Shown: positions 8,104 to 16,920 of the stretch, piece by piece
Position numbering within the stretch: position 1 is the first letter of the stretch
Layout: every line of letters begins with the position of its first letter
DNA from: Chara braunii
Taxonomy: Eukaryota; Streptophyta; Charophyceae; Charales; Characeae
Assembly: GCA_003427395.1 (NCBI GenBank)
Contig: BFEA01000268.1
Location: 704,400 to 727,355, forward strand
Length of the DNA: 22,956 nucleotides
Direction: 5' to 3'
Notes under the pieces: generated by a model
The model's input: the letters and a program-made list of their open reading frames with translations, nothing else
Told to the model about the DNA's origin: nothing
Database searches by the model: none
Made by a program: the position numbers and the translations under genes

Positions 8104-8464
8104 GTAATTGTAATACTCAGTGAGTTATGCACGGCTTTGAATCTATCCTTCCGAGAAGGATAATCGGCTCCACAAGGATCCATCACCCTTACCTTTTTCC
8201 TGACGATTCGCGGTGTTCTGCTTTTGTTGAATCTGAATATTTTATTATTTTGTGATCATAGATACTGTGTTTGCCCCTTAGTCCATCGTACTACGGTATA
8301 AGGAGCTTACACTTATTCCGTCGCTTGCCACCACCCCGCACCTCCCTTGCACTCTATGTTCAGATTGTAGACGCAGCAAATATCTACGGAAATATCTTGT
8401 GTTCGTATGATTTTGCTTCGGGAGCTGGGGTGTGGAGAGGCGAAATAAATCCCAATGGCACAAT
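8104..8464. other. No gene called
   Basis: This is unassigned single-copy-looking sequence. Short frames on both strands have no recognisable motif. Confidence 0.5.
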
Positions 8465-8586
8465 GGACCCGGTTTCCAGCAGGTGGCGGTCCCCACCAAT
8501 AGATGGAGCCTTCACCTGAAGGTCCACTTGGGGAGGCTGCCTTTATACGGAACGACCAGGGAGGTGGGGACCGCCACCTGCTGGCT
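8465..8586. mobile_element. Family D foldback MITE
   Basis: Perfect 22-bp arms lie at 8476-8497 (CCAGCAGGTGGCGGTCCCCA plus CC) and 8563-8584. The left edge is GGACCCGGTTT. Fragments of this family recur at 311, 13729 and 20013 and, reversed, at about 15388. Confidence 0.85.
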
Positions 8587-8721
8587 CTCTGCAAAACTAC
8601 CCACTTTCCTTCCCCCCCAAAATAAAACAGGAGGCTGCCCTTATCACTGGCTCAAGTGTTTCCTCCCACTGAAGTTCACCCCCCGCCCCCCCCCACCCCA
8701 AAAAAAAAGAAAAACCAAAAA
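8587..8721. repeat. C-rich and A-rich low complexity
   Basis: Runs of C (8678-8699) pass straight into an A-rich stretch (8700-8721). No gene signal. Confidence 0.85.
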
Positions 8722-8901
8722 GGATATCCCAATGGTAGAGTAATTGCCATCCAGGTGCATCTACTACTGTCCATCTGTTCGATCAACATCACAATCTCTC
8801 TCGGGCGGCAGTGATTGGGTCATTAGTTGATGTTTATCGAAGCAAAAGATGATGTGATGACCATGGGATCAATCAAAAAAAAAAAGAAAAAAAAAAGAAA
8901 A
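8722..8901 (+). mobile_element. Possible tRNA-derived SINE
   Basis: GGATATCCCAATGGTAGAG (A-box-like, with the AATGGTAGAG of many tRNAs) is followed 49 bases later by CTGTTCGATCA (a weak B box). A unique body and an A tail interrupted by G (8875-8901) follow. The B box departs from consensus, so this is less certain than the copy at 4117. Confidence 0.45.
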
Positions 8902-9068
8902 CAATGGCATCGGTGGAGACGCTAGCATGGGGGCATGGGCTGGAAGGAGAAACAAAGGTCGAAAAAAAAAATCGTCCTTTTGGTTGTTCCACCTGCCAAG
9001 GGGATTGTGACTCTGCTAGTTTTTGCTGGTCAGAGCTAACGACTGGCCGTAAATTGCGTCCACCCTTC

Positions 9069-9176
9069 CACTGTATTTACCTGCTTGAACGTCCCGTCAT
9101 TACACCTGTATTTGGGCCAAGTGTCTGTCTAGATGCAGCGATTACACCGGGCGTTCTTTTTGGGTGAAGAAGACGG
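9069..9176. mobile_element. Family C MITE, old copy
   Basis: The right part GATGCAGCGATTACACCGGG, CGTTCTTTTTGGGTGAAGA and AGACGG aligns with the right half of 6235-6351 (GGTACAGCGATAATGACC; TTTGGGTGAAGAGGG). The left half (CCTGCTTGAACGTCCCGTCA) aligns more weakly. The flanking TA pair is no longer visible. Confidence 0.55.
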
Positions 9177-9939
9177 TTGGGTGCCCATTCTTGATATGTG
9201 GGCGTCGGCGCCATATAACCTCATCTAGAATATTTGCTGTCAGAGAAGTAGGTAGTTTTGCAGAGAGCCATATAATGTCAGGCTGGATTGACAGGGTGCC
9301 TTAATTAGCACTTAAGCATGATAACGATGCTATTGGCTTTTGAACCTGAGTAGAAGATGATTTCCCCGCACTGAAGATCTGTCGTCTGTTCATGTGAGTG
9401 AAGCATTCACTGGCTGACATTTGTGTAGCTACTCGAGGTTTAACTTTTTTTTTTTTTTTTTTTTTTTACCTCTGCTCAGAATTCAAAATTTCAGGGTTTT
9501 GACTTTGGGAAGGGACATTTTTGCTTAAAAAATAACAATAATAAAATCTTTTATTTTTTTTCCCTCTCTTCAGAGTGGATCTATTTTTGTACGTGGCCTG
9601 TCTAGCATAACCGGTCCAAATCGCAAGAGTCTCTCTCTCTTATTTGATGTTATTTTCCCTTTTTTTTAATAAAAAGGAAATGTTCTAGAGGTCGAGGTAT
9701 AGCCCACCTGCTGTAGCAGGTATCGCACCTGCTGGTGGGTGGCAGCTCCCGCATGTTCCCTCGTTGGAGGCTTGAGCACGGATGTGGCTGCTACGGGGTT
9801 CCCCGTAAAAAAAAAGGCCTGAAAGGCCGTCCTGTCCGGATCTGACAGGTAATTGAATTGGCTGGGCTTAGAGAATTAGCCTTAAAAAAAAAAAAAAAAA
9901 AAAAGTTAGGTTAGGGAAGCATTGGCAAGAACTTACCAG
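9177..9939. other. No gene called; poly-T, poly-A and a possible SINE or LINE tail
   Basis: It contains a T run (9445-9467), T-rich patches (9550-9562, 9657-9668) and repeated GCAGGT/CACCTGCTG words (9708-9745). A block with TACGGGGTTCCCCGTA ends in an A run (9883-9904), as a retroposed element would. No pol III boxes are clear, so I leave it unclassified. Confidence 0.45.
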
Positions 9940-10064
9940 AGGTGGCGTACTCACACTAGCACTGTCTTAAATGTATCTGACTGTATTTACAGCCATACCT
10001 GTATGGATCTGGTCGCGATTCCGTCCATAAACAAGTAAAAAAGTGCTAGTCTGAGTATTCCCTC
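9940..10064. mobile_element. Family F element
   Basis: The left end GGTGGCGTACTCACACTAGC and right end TGCTAGTCTGAGTATTCCCT are inverted, with AGCACT/AGTGCT as the inner edge. The interior TAAATGTATCTGACTGTATT is the family F signature. Confidence 0.75.
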
Positions 10065-10503
10065 AGAAAAAATCAACCAGTCGTCGTCCGTGAGGAGCTG
10101 GTCTGACAAACGACCCTGCAAAGTAGCTTACTTCTCTAGGTCCAATAGGATCCTTCGATTGAAAAAAAAAAAAAGAAAAAAAAAAGGAGCTGTCTGTGAG
10201 GAATGACCGTTCGTTTGTCAGTTGAGGAGAGTTCGCATGTAAAGCTTGAGAGTGCTCCTAGCGTCTGAGGTTGGTCCCACATGCTCTTGCCACCTCTCCC
10301 TCCCAACTCTCCCACGCCCCTCCCCCCCCCCCCCCCCCCCCCCTTCCCTCCCTTCCCCGCATGGGATGGACATTTCTTTACATGGTCCTCGGTGACGTGT
10401 TTGACATTGTCCAATAGACTGCGGAGTTCTTTTTTTTTTTTTTTTTTCCCCCCTTTTCACTGCATCTGTAAGTTCCATGGATTGCCTCCGTGCCCCTCGA
10501 TCC
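10065..10503. repeat. Low complexity: A run, C run, T run
   Basis: The A run with one G lies at 10161-10185, a C run of about 22 (plus C-rich flanks) at 10313-10349, and a T run at 10430-10447 followed by C6. The frames encoding poly-Gly or poly-Pro here come from the C run and are not genes. Confidence 0.85.
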
Positions 10504-10632
10504 GGAGGGCATACTCACAGTAGCACTTTTGTGAATGTATATGACCGCAATTACGGCTGGATGCTGATGCATCGGACTGCATTTAAGTTCAGAGCTGCAT
10601 CGAAAAAGTCGTAGTGTGAATGTAATGTGCCC
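10504..10632. mobile_element. Family F element
   Basis: It starts GGAGGGCATACTCACAGTAG and ends TAGTGTGAATGTAATGTGCC. The interior TGAATGTATATGACCGCAAT and GGATGCTGATGCATCGGACT are shared with other copies. Its right end is also the left edge of the 640-bp duplication that follows. Confidence 0.7.
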
Positions 10633-11253
10633 CGAGTTAGTTCCATTCCTTTGCCTAGTGTGAAACAACGATTTTGGGTCTGCATTTATCCATCTCGGCC
10701 AGAACAACTTCGCCAAGTCACATCCAGCACGGATGATGCAGCAAAAATGTGTCCTGACTGCTGCGTGTGGTAGTCGGGCGGAATGACCTGGCTTAAGGGT
10801 GTCACCACACCTCCGTCGAAACGAAACCAGAACGAATGCATCTTCCCGCAGAGAAGGGCAAGATGCGTTCAACGAGGTTCTAAATGACGTGATCGTGTCC
10901 TTCCTGTGTGGCCAAAATGATGTGGCCACAGGGTTGGAGTGTCAGATAAGCTAGTTCTTCTGGCTGACATCTTTATCTCACTAGTTTTTTTGGTCGGCAG
11001 CCAGCACGTGCTGCCCCGCACGAATATAGATTGGAGCATTGTTCCCTTTTTAAAAAAAAAGAGAATAAGGGACATGGATGCTTGGTGCTCTCACATGCAA
11101 GCCAGGAATGATCCAACTCTGTGACCGATCAATCAAACCTTTCTTTTCTATTTTAGTTAAAAAGAAACAAGAGGACGTAGCCCCTAACTTCATCATGTCC
11201 ATCTGATTCCGGTAGGAGGTTATGGCTCAACCTACTGTTCCTCGTTAAAAAAA
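10610..11253. repeat. 640-bp segmental duplication, copy 1
   Basis: It runs from TAGTGTGAATGTAATG through TTTGGGTCTGCATTTATCC, ATGACCTGGCTTAAGGGTG and CAGCCAGCACGTGCTGCCCC to CAACCTACTGTTCCTCGTTA. It aligns along its whole length with 11254-12034, with substitutions and small indels scattered evenly. Frames read on the minus strand (LAKLFW, SFHTRQ words) are interrupted differently in the two copies, so I see no conserved protein. Confidence 0.9.
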
Positions 11254-12034
11254 CTAGTGTGAAATTGTGAATAGGCCCCGAGTCTTCTCTTGTGGTTTTA
11301 GTGTACTTAGTTCCGTTCCCTTGCCTAGTGTGAAAGGACAATTTTGGGTCTGCAATTTTCCATCTCCGCCAGAACAACTTTGCCAAGTCACAACCAGCGC
11401 GTCTTAGTTCCGTTCCCTTGCCTAGTGTGAAAGGACGATTTTGGGTCTGCAATTTTCCATCTCCGTCAGAACAACTTCGCCAAGTCACAACCAGCGCGTC
11501 TCGTTGTTTTGGTCAGGATGATGCAGCAAAAGCTTGTCCTGACTGCCGCATGTGGTAATCGGGCGGAATGACCTGGCTTAAAAGGGCGTCACCACACTAC
11601 CGTCGAAACGAAACAAGAACGAATGCATCTTACCGCTTTCTGTGGAAAGATGCATTCGACGAGGTCCTAAGTGACGTGATCGTGTCCTTACTGTGTGGCC
11701 AAAATGACGTGGCCACAGGGTTGGAGTTTCAGATAAGCTAGTGCTTCTGGCTGACATCTTTATCTCACTGGTTTTTTGATCGCCAGCCAGCACGTGCTGC
11801 CCCGCACAAAATAGACTGGAGCATTATTCCCTTCTTTAAAAAAAAGAGAAAAATGGACATGGATGCTTGGAGCTCTCACGTGCAAGCCAGGAATGATCGA
11901 ACTCTGTGACCGATGAATCAAACCTTTCTTTTCTAATTTAGTGAAAAAGAAACAAGAGGACGTAGCCCCTGACTTCATCATGTCCATCTGATTCTGGTAG
12001 GAGGTTATGGCTCAACCTACCGTTCCTCGTTAAA
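11254..12034. repeat. 640-bp segmental duplication, copy 2, with an inner 97-bp duplication
   Basis: The same order as copy 1, but the segment starting CTTAGTTCCGTTCCCTTGCC is present twice (11306-11402 and 11403-11499, period 97). A short stretch, CGTTGTTTTGGTCA, follows. A perfect hairpin, GAATGCATCTT / AAGATGCATTC (about 11620-11655), is better preserved here than in copy 1. Confidence 0.9.
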
Positions 12035-12178
12035 CACACCTGCGTTAATCAGTCCTATGTAAAGGAGTTCTTCCTCTTCAGAGTCGGGTGACTTCAACAT
12101 TTTGACTGCACCTTGAGTGGAAGCCTTGGAGCGTTGTGTGCGCCAGAGATCTGCCTGTGACATGCGATGTGCGCACGT

Positions 12179-12306
12179 GAGCAAGCATGTCTGCGGGCCC
12201 ATGTGCACATGAGCAAGCATGTCTGCGGGCCCATGGGCACATGAGCAAGCATGTCTGTGGGCGCATGGGCCCATGAGCAAGCATGACTCTGGCCCCATGG
12301 CCAAGC
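12179..12306. repeat. 32-bp minisatellite, about four units
   Basis: Units start at 12179, 12211, 12243 and 12275 (GAGCAAGCATGTCTGCGGGC then CCATGTGCACAT); the last is diverged and cut short. A minus-strand frame of 188 codons crosses it but is a by-product of the repeat. Confidence 0.93.
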
Positions 12307-12559
12307 ATGTGAGCTGACGTAAGCAATACACGGGCCATGCTAACCGAAATGATTCTTTTTGTGTTTTTGACACAAGTGCAGATGTGGCAGGTGTCAAACT
12401 TGAATGGGCAGAAGAAACACGCTCAGGCGAAACAAACAGCTGCGGAGGTTGAATGGGCACACGGGGGCGAAATAGGTCCATTGGCCCTTCTTTTATTAAA
12501 AAAAATGGAATAAGAGTATCTGGGAGTGGAAATGGAAAAAAAAAAAGAAAAAGGCGGAG

Positions 12560-13078
12560 AGAAATGTATAATGGTTCGATCACGGCAATCTCGAAACGTG
12601 AGATGGGAAGGGATGGTAATCATCAGTGCAATGCACTTGCTGGCCATGACGTCTGTTTCCACATGTGCCTTACCTCCAGAGAACCAAGCCAGCACACACA
12701 AACACAAAATCAAAGGCACACAAGGACGAGAGAAATCACAGAGCCAGGATGAATCTCCTAGATCCGATAGGCACATCTGCAGAATGCATGCACCTGGTCT
12801 GAACAGTAGTCTAGATTCATGTAGAATGTGTGGAAAGGAACCAACGCGAGGTCAACCACCGCAATGTCGAAGCATGAGAATGGATGGTAATGGCCAGCAC
12901 AACGCATGGTGCAACGTACACAATGGCAATGACGTATGTTTACGCACTTGTCTTACATGTAGAAGACCACAAGCAAGAAAAGAAGAAAAGAAAAGGAAAA
13001 AAAAACACGTAATTAAAGAGAAGATCAAAGGCACACAAAGAAAGTAGAGAAAACATGGAGTCAGGATGCGCCTCTTAG
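12560..13078. repeat. Diverged direct duplication (about 200 bp, two copies)
   Basis: The block at 12570-12765 (GGCAATCTCGAAACGTGAGA ... ATCAAAGGCACACAAGGACG ... AGCCAGGATG) recurs at 12850-13075 (CGCAATGTCGAAGCATGAGA ... ATCAAAGGCACACAAAGAAA ... AGTCAGGATG). The first also follows an A/G-rich run. A 173-codon plus-strand frame spans both copies, but the copies are in different frames within it, so I do not call it a gene. Confidence 0.75.
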
Positions 13079-13256
13079 AAGCTTATGAAAACAACAGATC
13101 GAAAGGGAACTAGCGGCTCGGTGGGCCAAGGTGAAAACCGACAAACTGTGTTTCCTGTCTCAACAAAAAGACATTGCAAAAAGAAACCTTTAAATTCTGC
13201 ATGGACTGGTTGGGTGGAGAACACGGGGATCGGGTGGGACCGGGTGGCATCAGTAG

Positions 13257-13530
13257 AACGGGACGGTTGGCAGGAGCCAGAGCATCAAGAGGCCACAAGG
13301 GGATGAAGATACGACAGACCTCATCATCCGGCCTCGCCCCCCATCCGACTTCCCAGATCCCTTCCCCCCACATTATCGTTCCCTGGTGGACCTGCAATGG
13401 TTTGATGGAGGGGTCAGCAATACATGGCCACCGATACAGAACCTGCGACACAGGCTAGGGCACATGGTCGATATCTCGCAGCGCGGTGGGCTGAGAGGCC
13501 TGGTGTCTGAGCGCAGCTTCAGTCAATAGA
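13257..13530 (+). CDS. Unassigned open stretch without ATG (doubtful)
   Basis: The frame is open from just after TAG (about 13254-13256) to TAG near 13528-13530. It includes DLIIRPRPPSDFPDPFPPHY and later SLVDLQWFDGG. It looks less biased than the frame beside it, but it has no start codon, no known motif and no splice sites I trust. A family A element follows at 13536. It may be a decayed exon. Confidence 0.18.
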
Positions 13531-13535
13531 TCATC

Positions 13536-13697
13536 TTAAACCACCAGTACTTGGCCCACCGAGCTATCAGCCGTGGAAATGAATGAAGTAGAAACGTTTC
13601 TAGTCGGATGAATTTGGACGCTCCTGTAGTGGCGCGTACGTTTCCTAAAATCGTGGCCCGTATACGGGCACGACTTTAGGAAGTACTGGTGGTTTAA
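13536..13697. mobile_element. Family A MITE, intact, reverse orientation
   Basis: It runs from TTAAACCACCAGTACTTGGC to GGAAGTACTGGTGGTTTAA with perfect ends. The interior (AGAAACGTTTCTAGTC, CGTGGCCCGTATACGGGCAC) is the reverse complement of the 845-1002 and 18111-18268 copies, showing the family inserts in both orientations. Confidence 0.92.
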
Positions 13698-13728
13698 ATG
13701 TTCAGAAAATAAAATAATGGAAAAGGAT

Positions 13729-13775
13729 GCTGGACCCGGTTTCCAGCAGGCGAAGTTCCCACCAGCAGATCAGAG
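13729..13775. mobile_element. Family D fragment
   Basis: TGGACCCGGTTTCCAGCAGG then CGAAGTTCCCACCAGCAGAT matches the left arm of 8465-8586. The right arm is absent. Confidence 0.65.
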
Positions 13776-14192
13776 CTATCAGCTTGGCAGGGCTTCAATC
13801 TGGGTGATGCTTTTATCGTCCCTGTGATTGATTGCCACTCAATGATTAACAGACCCTCAGTCTCGCAGCCCTTGAGCAGGCATTTGGTTCTTTTTTCTCC
13901 TTCTTCCCTTTTCTGACAGGAAATCTTGTCTCGCGGTCCTTCGCCTTCTCTGATCCCTTATGCCTTTAGGCCTTTTGCATCGAATTGCATTATCCATCTT
14001 TTCGACTATTTGGGGGTGATAAGGGCAGGCACGTGCTTCATATTTTTTGACCCCAGAGGTAACTGTACTAATGTTGTGTGTCCGAGCGCTTGATGAATGC
14101 ATACTGTTTGTATGAGGAGTGAGTGTGGGTCGATATATATATAAACTTATAAAGTGCCCTCTTTTACTGCATAGTTATGTGACAATATATAT
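13776..14192. other. No gene called
   Basis: This is unassigned sequence ending in TA-rich DNA (14130-14192). An 81-codon minus-strand frame (13857-14102) has no recognised motif. Confidence 0.5.
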
Positions 14193-14694
14193 AGGGGCTG
14201 TGACAAACTGTTTCGTCGGAGTTTCACCGACTCATCAGGAGGCTGAACCCTCAACAGTCTGCAGAATCCCCTAACTAATTACACTGTAAGTGATAATCCA
14301 CCTTAACCCCGGTTGTGGTTGAGCACCAACAACTGCCCAACAACTGATACCTTGAGGTGAGCGGCAGTGGTTGGGGCCGTCACTACATGGCCATGCTGTG
14401 CCTCTAGTGCCAGCTGCGTGTCAGGAGTGTATTTTTTGACTGTGACAGACCTTTCTTTGTTTTGTGGGTGTTTTGCTGGCTTGTGATGGGGTGTGAACCG
14501 ACAGTCTGTCGGGTTTTCCATCTGGTGTGGGTGAGTGATAGTCTGCTTTGATTTTCGTCATCGATACCTTGAGGGCAGTGGTTGGTACCTGACCGGAGAA
14601 AACCGTAGCAGGGTGCTAGCGAAGTCGTGGTATATATCATCAAACAGAGCTGCCGGGTAAACCGTAGGCAGAGATGGACAAGAGGACAACAATG
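14193..14694. repeat. 502-bp tandem duplication, copy 1
   Basis: It starts AGGGGCTGTGACAAACTGTT and ends GACAAGAGGACAACAATG. Flanking parts match copy 2 in the same orientation (CATCAGGAGGCTGAACCCTC, CAGTCTGCAGAATCCCC, ACCGGAGAAAACCGTAGCAG). The central cassette at about 14360-14588 matches copy 2 only as its reverse complement. The TGTGAC start suggests an LTR-like origin, but there is no matching CA end, no primer site and no pol gene. Confidence 0.9.
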
Positions 14695-15198
14695 AGGGGC
14701 TGTGACAAACTGTTTCGTCGGAGTTAAACTTGCACTGACTCATCAGCAGGCTGAACCCTCAACAGTCTGCAGAATCCCCTAACTGATTACACTGTAAGTG
14801 ATAGTCCACCTTAACCTCGGTTGTGGTTCAGCATCAACAACTGCCCGACAACTGATACCTTGAGGTGGGCACCAACCACTGCCCACAAGGTACCTATGAC
14901 GAAAATCAAAGCAGACTATCACTCGCCCACACCCGATGGAAAACTCTACAGACTGTCGGTTCACACCCCATCACAAGCCAGCAAAACACCCACGAAACAA
15001 AGAGAGGTCTGTCACAGCCAAAAAAAATACACTCCAGACACGCCGATGGCACTAGAGGCACAGCATGGCCGTGTAGTGACGGCCCCGACAACTGGCGCTC
15101 GACCTGACCGGAGAAAACCGTAGCAGGGTGCTAACGAAGTCGTGGTACATATCGTCAAACAGAGCTTCCTGGTAAACAGAGGCAGAGAGGGAGAAGAG
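14695..15198. repeat. 502-bp tandem duplication, copy 2 (cassette inverted)
   Basis: The outer parts are direct copies of 14193-14694. The middle, about 14874-15103, is inverted relative to copy 1. In this copy the left cassette edge forms a palindrome (TACCTTGAGGTGGGCA / TGCCCACAAGGTA). The cassette reads as KKYTPDT and ALEAQHG on the plus strand here and on the minus strand in copy 1, hinting at an old coding piece. Confidence 0.9.
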
Positions 15199-15290
15199 GA
15201 CACCACGCCCGACCCCTGTAAAATATGACACCCGGCCTGACACCACGACCATCCCCCGTACAATATGACACCCGGCGTGACACGACCGCC
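15199..15290. repeat. 40-bp tandem units, two and a part
   Basis: Units start at 15199 and 15239 (GACACCACGCCCGACCCCTG; GACACCACGACCATCCCCCG), both ending TATGACACCCGGC, with a partial third at 15279. Confidence 0.92.
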
Positions 15291-15371
15291 GCGGTACTTT
15301 CTTTGCCGATGCATGTTTTTTTTTGCCCCCTAGGAAACTCTGATGTGACATGAACGTACTTCCCTCTACTT

Positions 15372-15404
15372 TTTACGAGTACTGGTGGAAACCGGGTCCA
15401 GCGT
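15372..15404. mobile_element. Junction of family A-like end and family D end
   Basis: ACGAGTACTGGTGG (the family A end without TTTAA) runs straight into AAACCGGGTCCAGC (the reverse of family D's GGACCCGGTTT). This looks like a recombined or deleted pair of elements. Confidence 0.5.
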
Positions 15405-15511
15405 TCTTCCCATCCAACACTTCTGCCTGTTATGGCCGAGAGAACCTGAGGCAGCGACATTGATTGCTCCCCAGTCGGGAAGGTATGCTGTGCCTTAGTT
15501 GAGGTTTAGAA

Positions 15512-15811
15512 ATGATTTTGCGTACCGTGTTTGTATGGTGGCATGATGTAATACGTGAATCGACCTATGAAGGCATGAGAGATAAACTTTGTGGGTGTGT
15601 GCTTGTGCAGTTGGCAGACAAACATTCAGAGCAGCTGCAAGGCGTAGGCGTAATTGGTACCTGGAAGGATTCGCAGCATCAGCTGGACAACTTAGGCGTA
15701 ATGGGGACATGGAAGAGCGCGCATCATCACAACTCCAATGTGTCAACAGTCGAATTTCACACTGTGAGTACGCTAACCAAAGCGTCTGATCACCCAAATT
15801 GCACACAATAA
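15512..15811 (+). CDS. Unassigned 99-codon open frame (doubtful)
   Basis: The frame runs from ATG 15512 to TAA 15809-15811. It holds an internal imprecise repeat, GVGVIGTWKDSQHQLDN and LGVMGTWKSAHHHNSN, set by a repeated GGCGTAAT...ACxTGGAAG at the DNA level. There is no signal peptide, membrane segment or known domain. It stands alone between repeats, upstream of the fucosyltransferase exons, and could be an exon or chance. Confidence 0.2.
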   Translation: MILRTVFVWWHDVIRESTYEGMRDKLCGCVLVQLADKHSEQLQGVGVIGTWKDSQHQLDNLGVMGTWKSAHHHNSNVSTVEFHTVSTLTKASDHPNCTQ

Positions 15812-15828
15812 CGTCGTTAGCTCATATT

Positions 15829-15959
15829 TTAAACCACCGATAACTCCACGTTTTTAGGCCCCGTTAACGCGGTGGCTGAATGGATGCGCCACGCGGGTCC
15901 ATGCGCCTTTGCATCAGAGCCTCCGCAGCCTAAGACCCCCTGGGGTACTGGTAGTTTAA
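15829..15959. mobile_element. Family A variant (A2), intact TTAA ends
   Basis: This 131-bp element runs from TTAAACCACCGATAACTCC to GGGGTACTGGTAGTTTAA. It shares GGCCCCGTTAACGCGG and ATGGATGCGCCACGCGGGTC with the older copy at 1055-1178. Confidence 0.85.
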
Positions 15960-16077
15960 GCTAACGCATATGTTAACGCAAATGCAGGGTCGTTAGCAGT
16001 GCCCAAATCTGGCCTCTGTTTTTTATTGCTGCATGTGGGCAGGAAGGGACTAGGTGATGGGTTGTAGTCGGCATGAG

Positions 16078-16690
16078 GGAGGGGCGCTAGGCAGGAAGAG
16101 AGAGGATGGAGGAGGGAGGGGCACGATGGTGGAGGAGGAGGGAGGGGCGATATGGCAGAGGAGGGAGGAGGGAGGACGGGCCATGGTGGTGGAGGAGGGA
16201 GGAGGGAGGTTATGGTGGAGGAGGAGGGAGGAGAGAGGAGGAAGGGGCGCCATGGGGCGTTATGGTGGAGGAGGGAGGGGTGCTATGGAGGAGGAGGAGG
16301 AGGAGGGAGGGGTGCTATGGCGAAGGAGGGAGGAGGGAGGATGGGCCATGGGGCGTTATGGTGGAGGAGGGAGGGGTGCTATGGAGGAGGAGTAGGGAGG
16401 GGTGCTATGGCAAAGGAGGGAGGAGGGAGGACGGGCCATGGTGGTGGAGGAGGGAGGACAGCCATGGTGGAGGAGGGAGGAGGGAGGACAGGCCATGGCG
16501 GAGGAGGAGGGAGGAGGAAGGTTATGGTGGAGGAGGAGCGGGGTGGGAGGTTATGGCAGAGGAGAGAGGATGGAGAAAGGAGGGACGCTGACGGAGGAGG
16601 GAGGGGTGCCATGGCAAAGAAGAGAGGAAGGAGGAGCGAGGCTATGGCAGAGGAAGAGGGAGGGGCACAAGGGAGGGAGGATGGCGCAAT
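16078..16690. repeat. GA-rich polypurine satellite
   Basis: About 600 bp is almost entirely G and A on the plus strand, built of irregular units GGAGGAGGGAGG with ATGG or GGGGTGCTATGG inserts and longer repeats (GGAGGATGGGCCATGGGGCG at 16337). It gives frames rich in Glu, Gly and Arg on the plus strand and Pro, Ser and Leu on the minus strand; none is a gene. Its right edge meets the duplicated exon fragment. Confidence 0.95.
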
Positions 16691-16725
16691 CCAGCAAACA
16701 CTAAAGGCTACATACATTCTGGTCA
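16684..16725 (+). pseudogene. Duplicated fragment of the GGLNQMR exon
   Basis: This stretch repeats exon positions 18407-18444. The first 18 bases (GCGCAATCCAGCAAACAC) are identical, followed by three substitutions (CGAGGG to TAAAGG) and a 4-bp insertion that duplicates ACAT; the match ends at TTCTGGTCA. It has no splice acceptor and sits directly after the GA-rich block, 1.7 kb upstream of the intact exon. It also precedes the preceding exon in gene order, so it is out of order. It cannot encode a working part of the protein and is best read as a local duplication scar. Confidence 0.75.
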
Positions 16726-16820
16726 CTTGTCCCATACAATTTGGACAAGTGTGATAATCATTTTCAATTCAAGCCGAGTGCTAAGCCGCTAACTCTCTTA
16801 TGGCTTGTCTGTCTGTGCAG

Positions 16821-16920
16821 GCGAAATCTGTCGGAGGTTTCAATTTTGCGGGTAATGCCAGCGTTCAAACCGGGACGCCCTTTTATCAATGCATCCAAGG
16901 CAAACATTCCGGGCGAAAAG
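16821..16920 (+). CDS. O-fucosyltransferase exon 1 of those visible (FYQC region)
   Basis: The exon is 100 bp, preceded by a branch-like CTAAC at about 16790 and the acceptor GTCTGTGCAG. It reads from GCG as A-K-S-V-G-G and carries [15 protein letters not shown]; a single G is left over and is completed by GT of the next exon. A conserved Cys just before the NGY/GGLNQMR block is typical of plant O-fucosyltransferases. The donor is AAAAG|GCAAGT, a GC-type donor with otherwise consensus bases. An in-frame ATG lies at 16800, so translation could in principle start there without an upstream exon. The family normally has a membrane anchor ahead of this point, so I favour an upstream exon that I could not identify. 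Confidence 0.75.

Noticed and set aside
10281-10523. Poly-proline / poly-glycine protein
   Set aside because: A product of the C22 run and neighbouring T run.
12017-12583. 188-codon minus-strand gene
   Set aside because: Its middle is the 32-bp minisatellite and its end runs into the duplicated unit. Only the short acidic part is kept as a weak finding.
14193-15198. LTR retrotransposon with two LTRs
   Set aside because: The copies are back to back without an internal region, primer site or polypurine tract, and there is no reverse transcriptase or integrase motif. The TGTGAC start alone is not enough.
16054-16754. Glu/Gly/Arg-rich or Pro/Ser-rich protein
   Set aside because: Pure GA satellite; several overlapping frames are open at once and none has a unique part.
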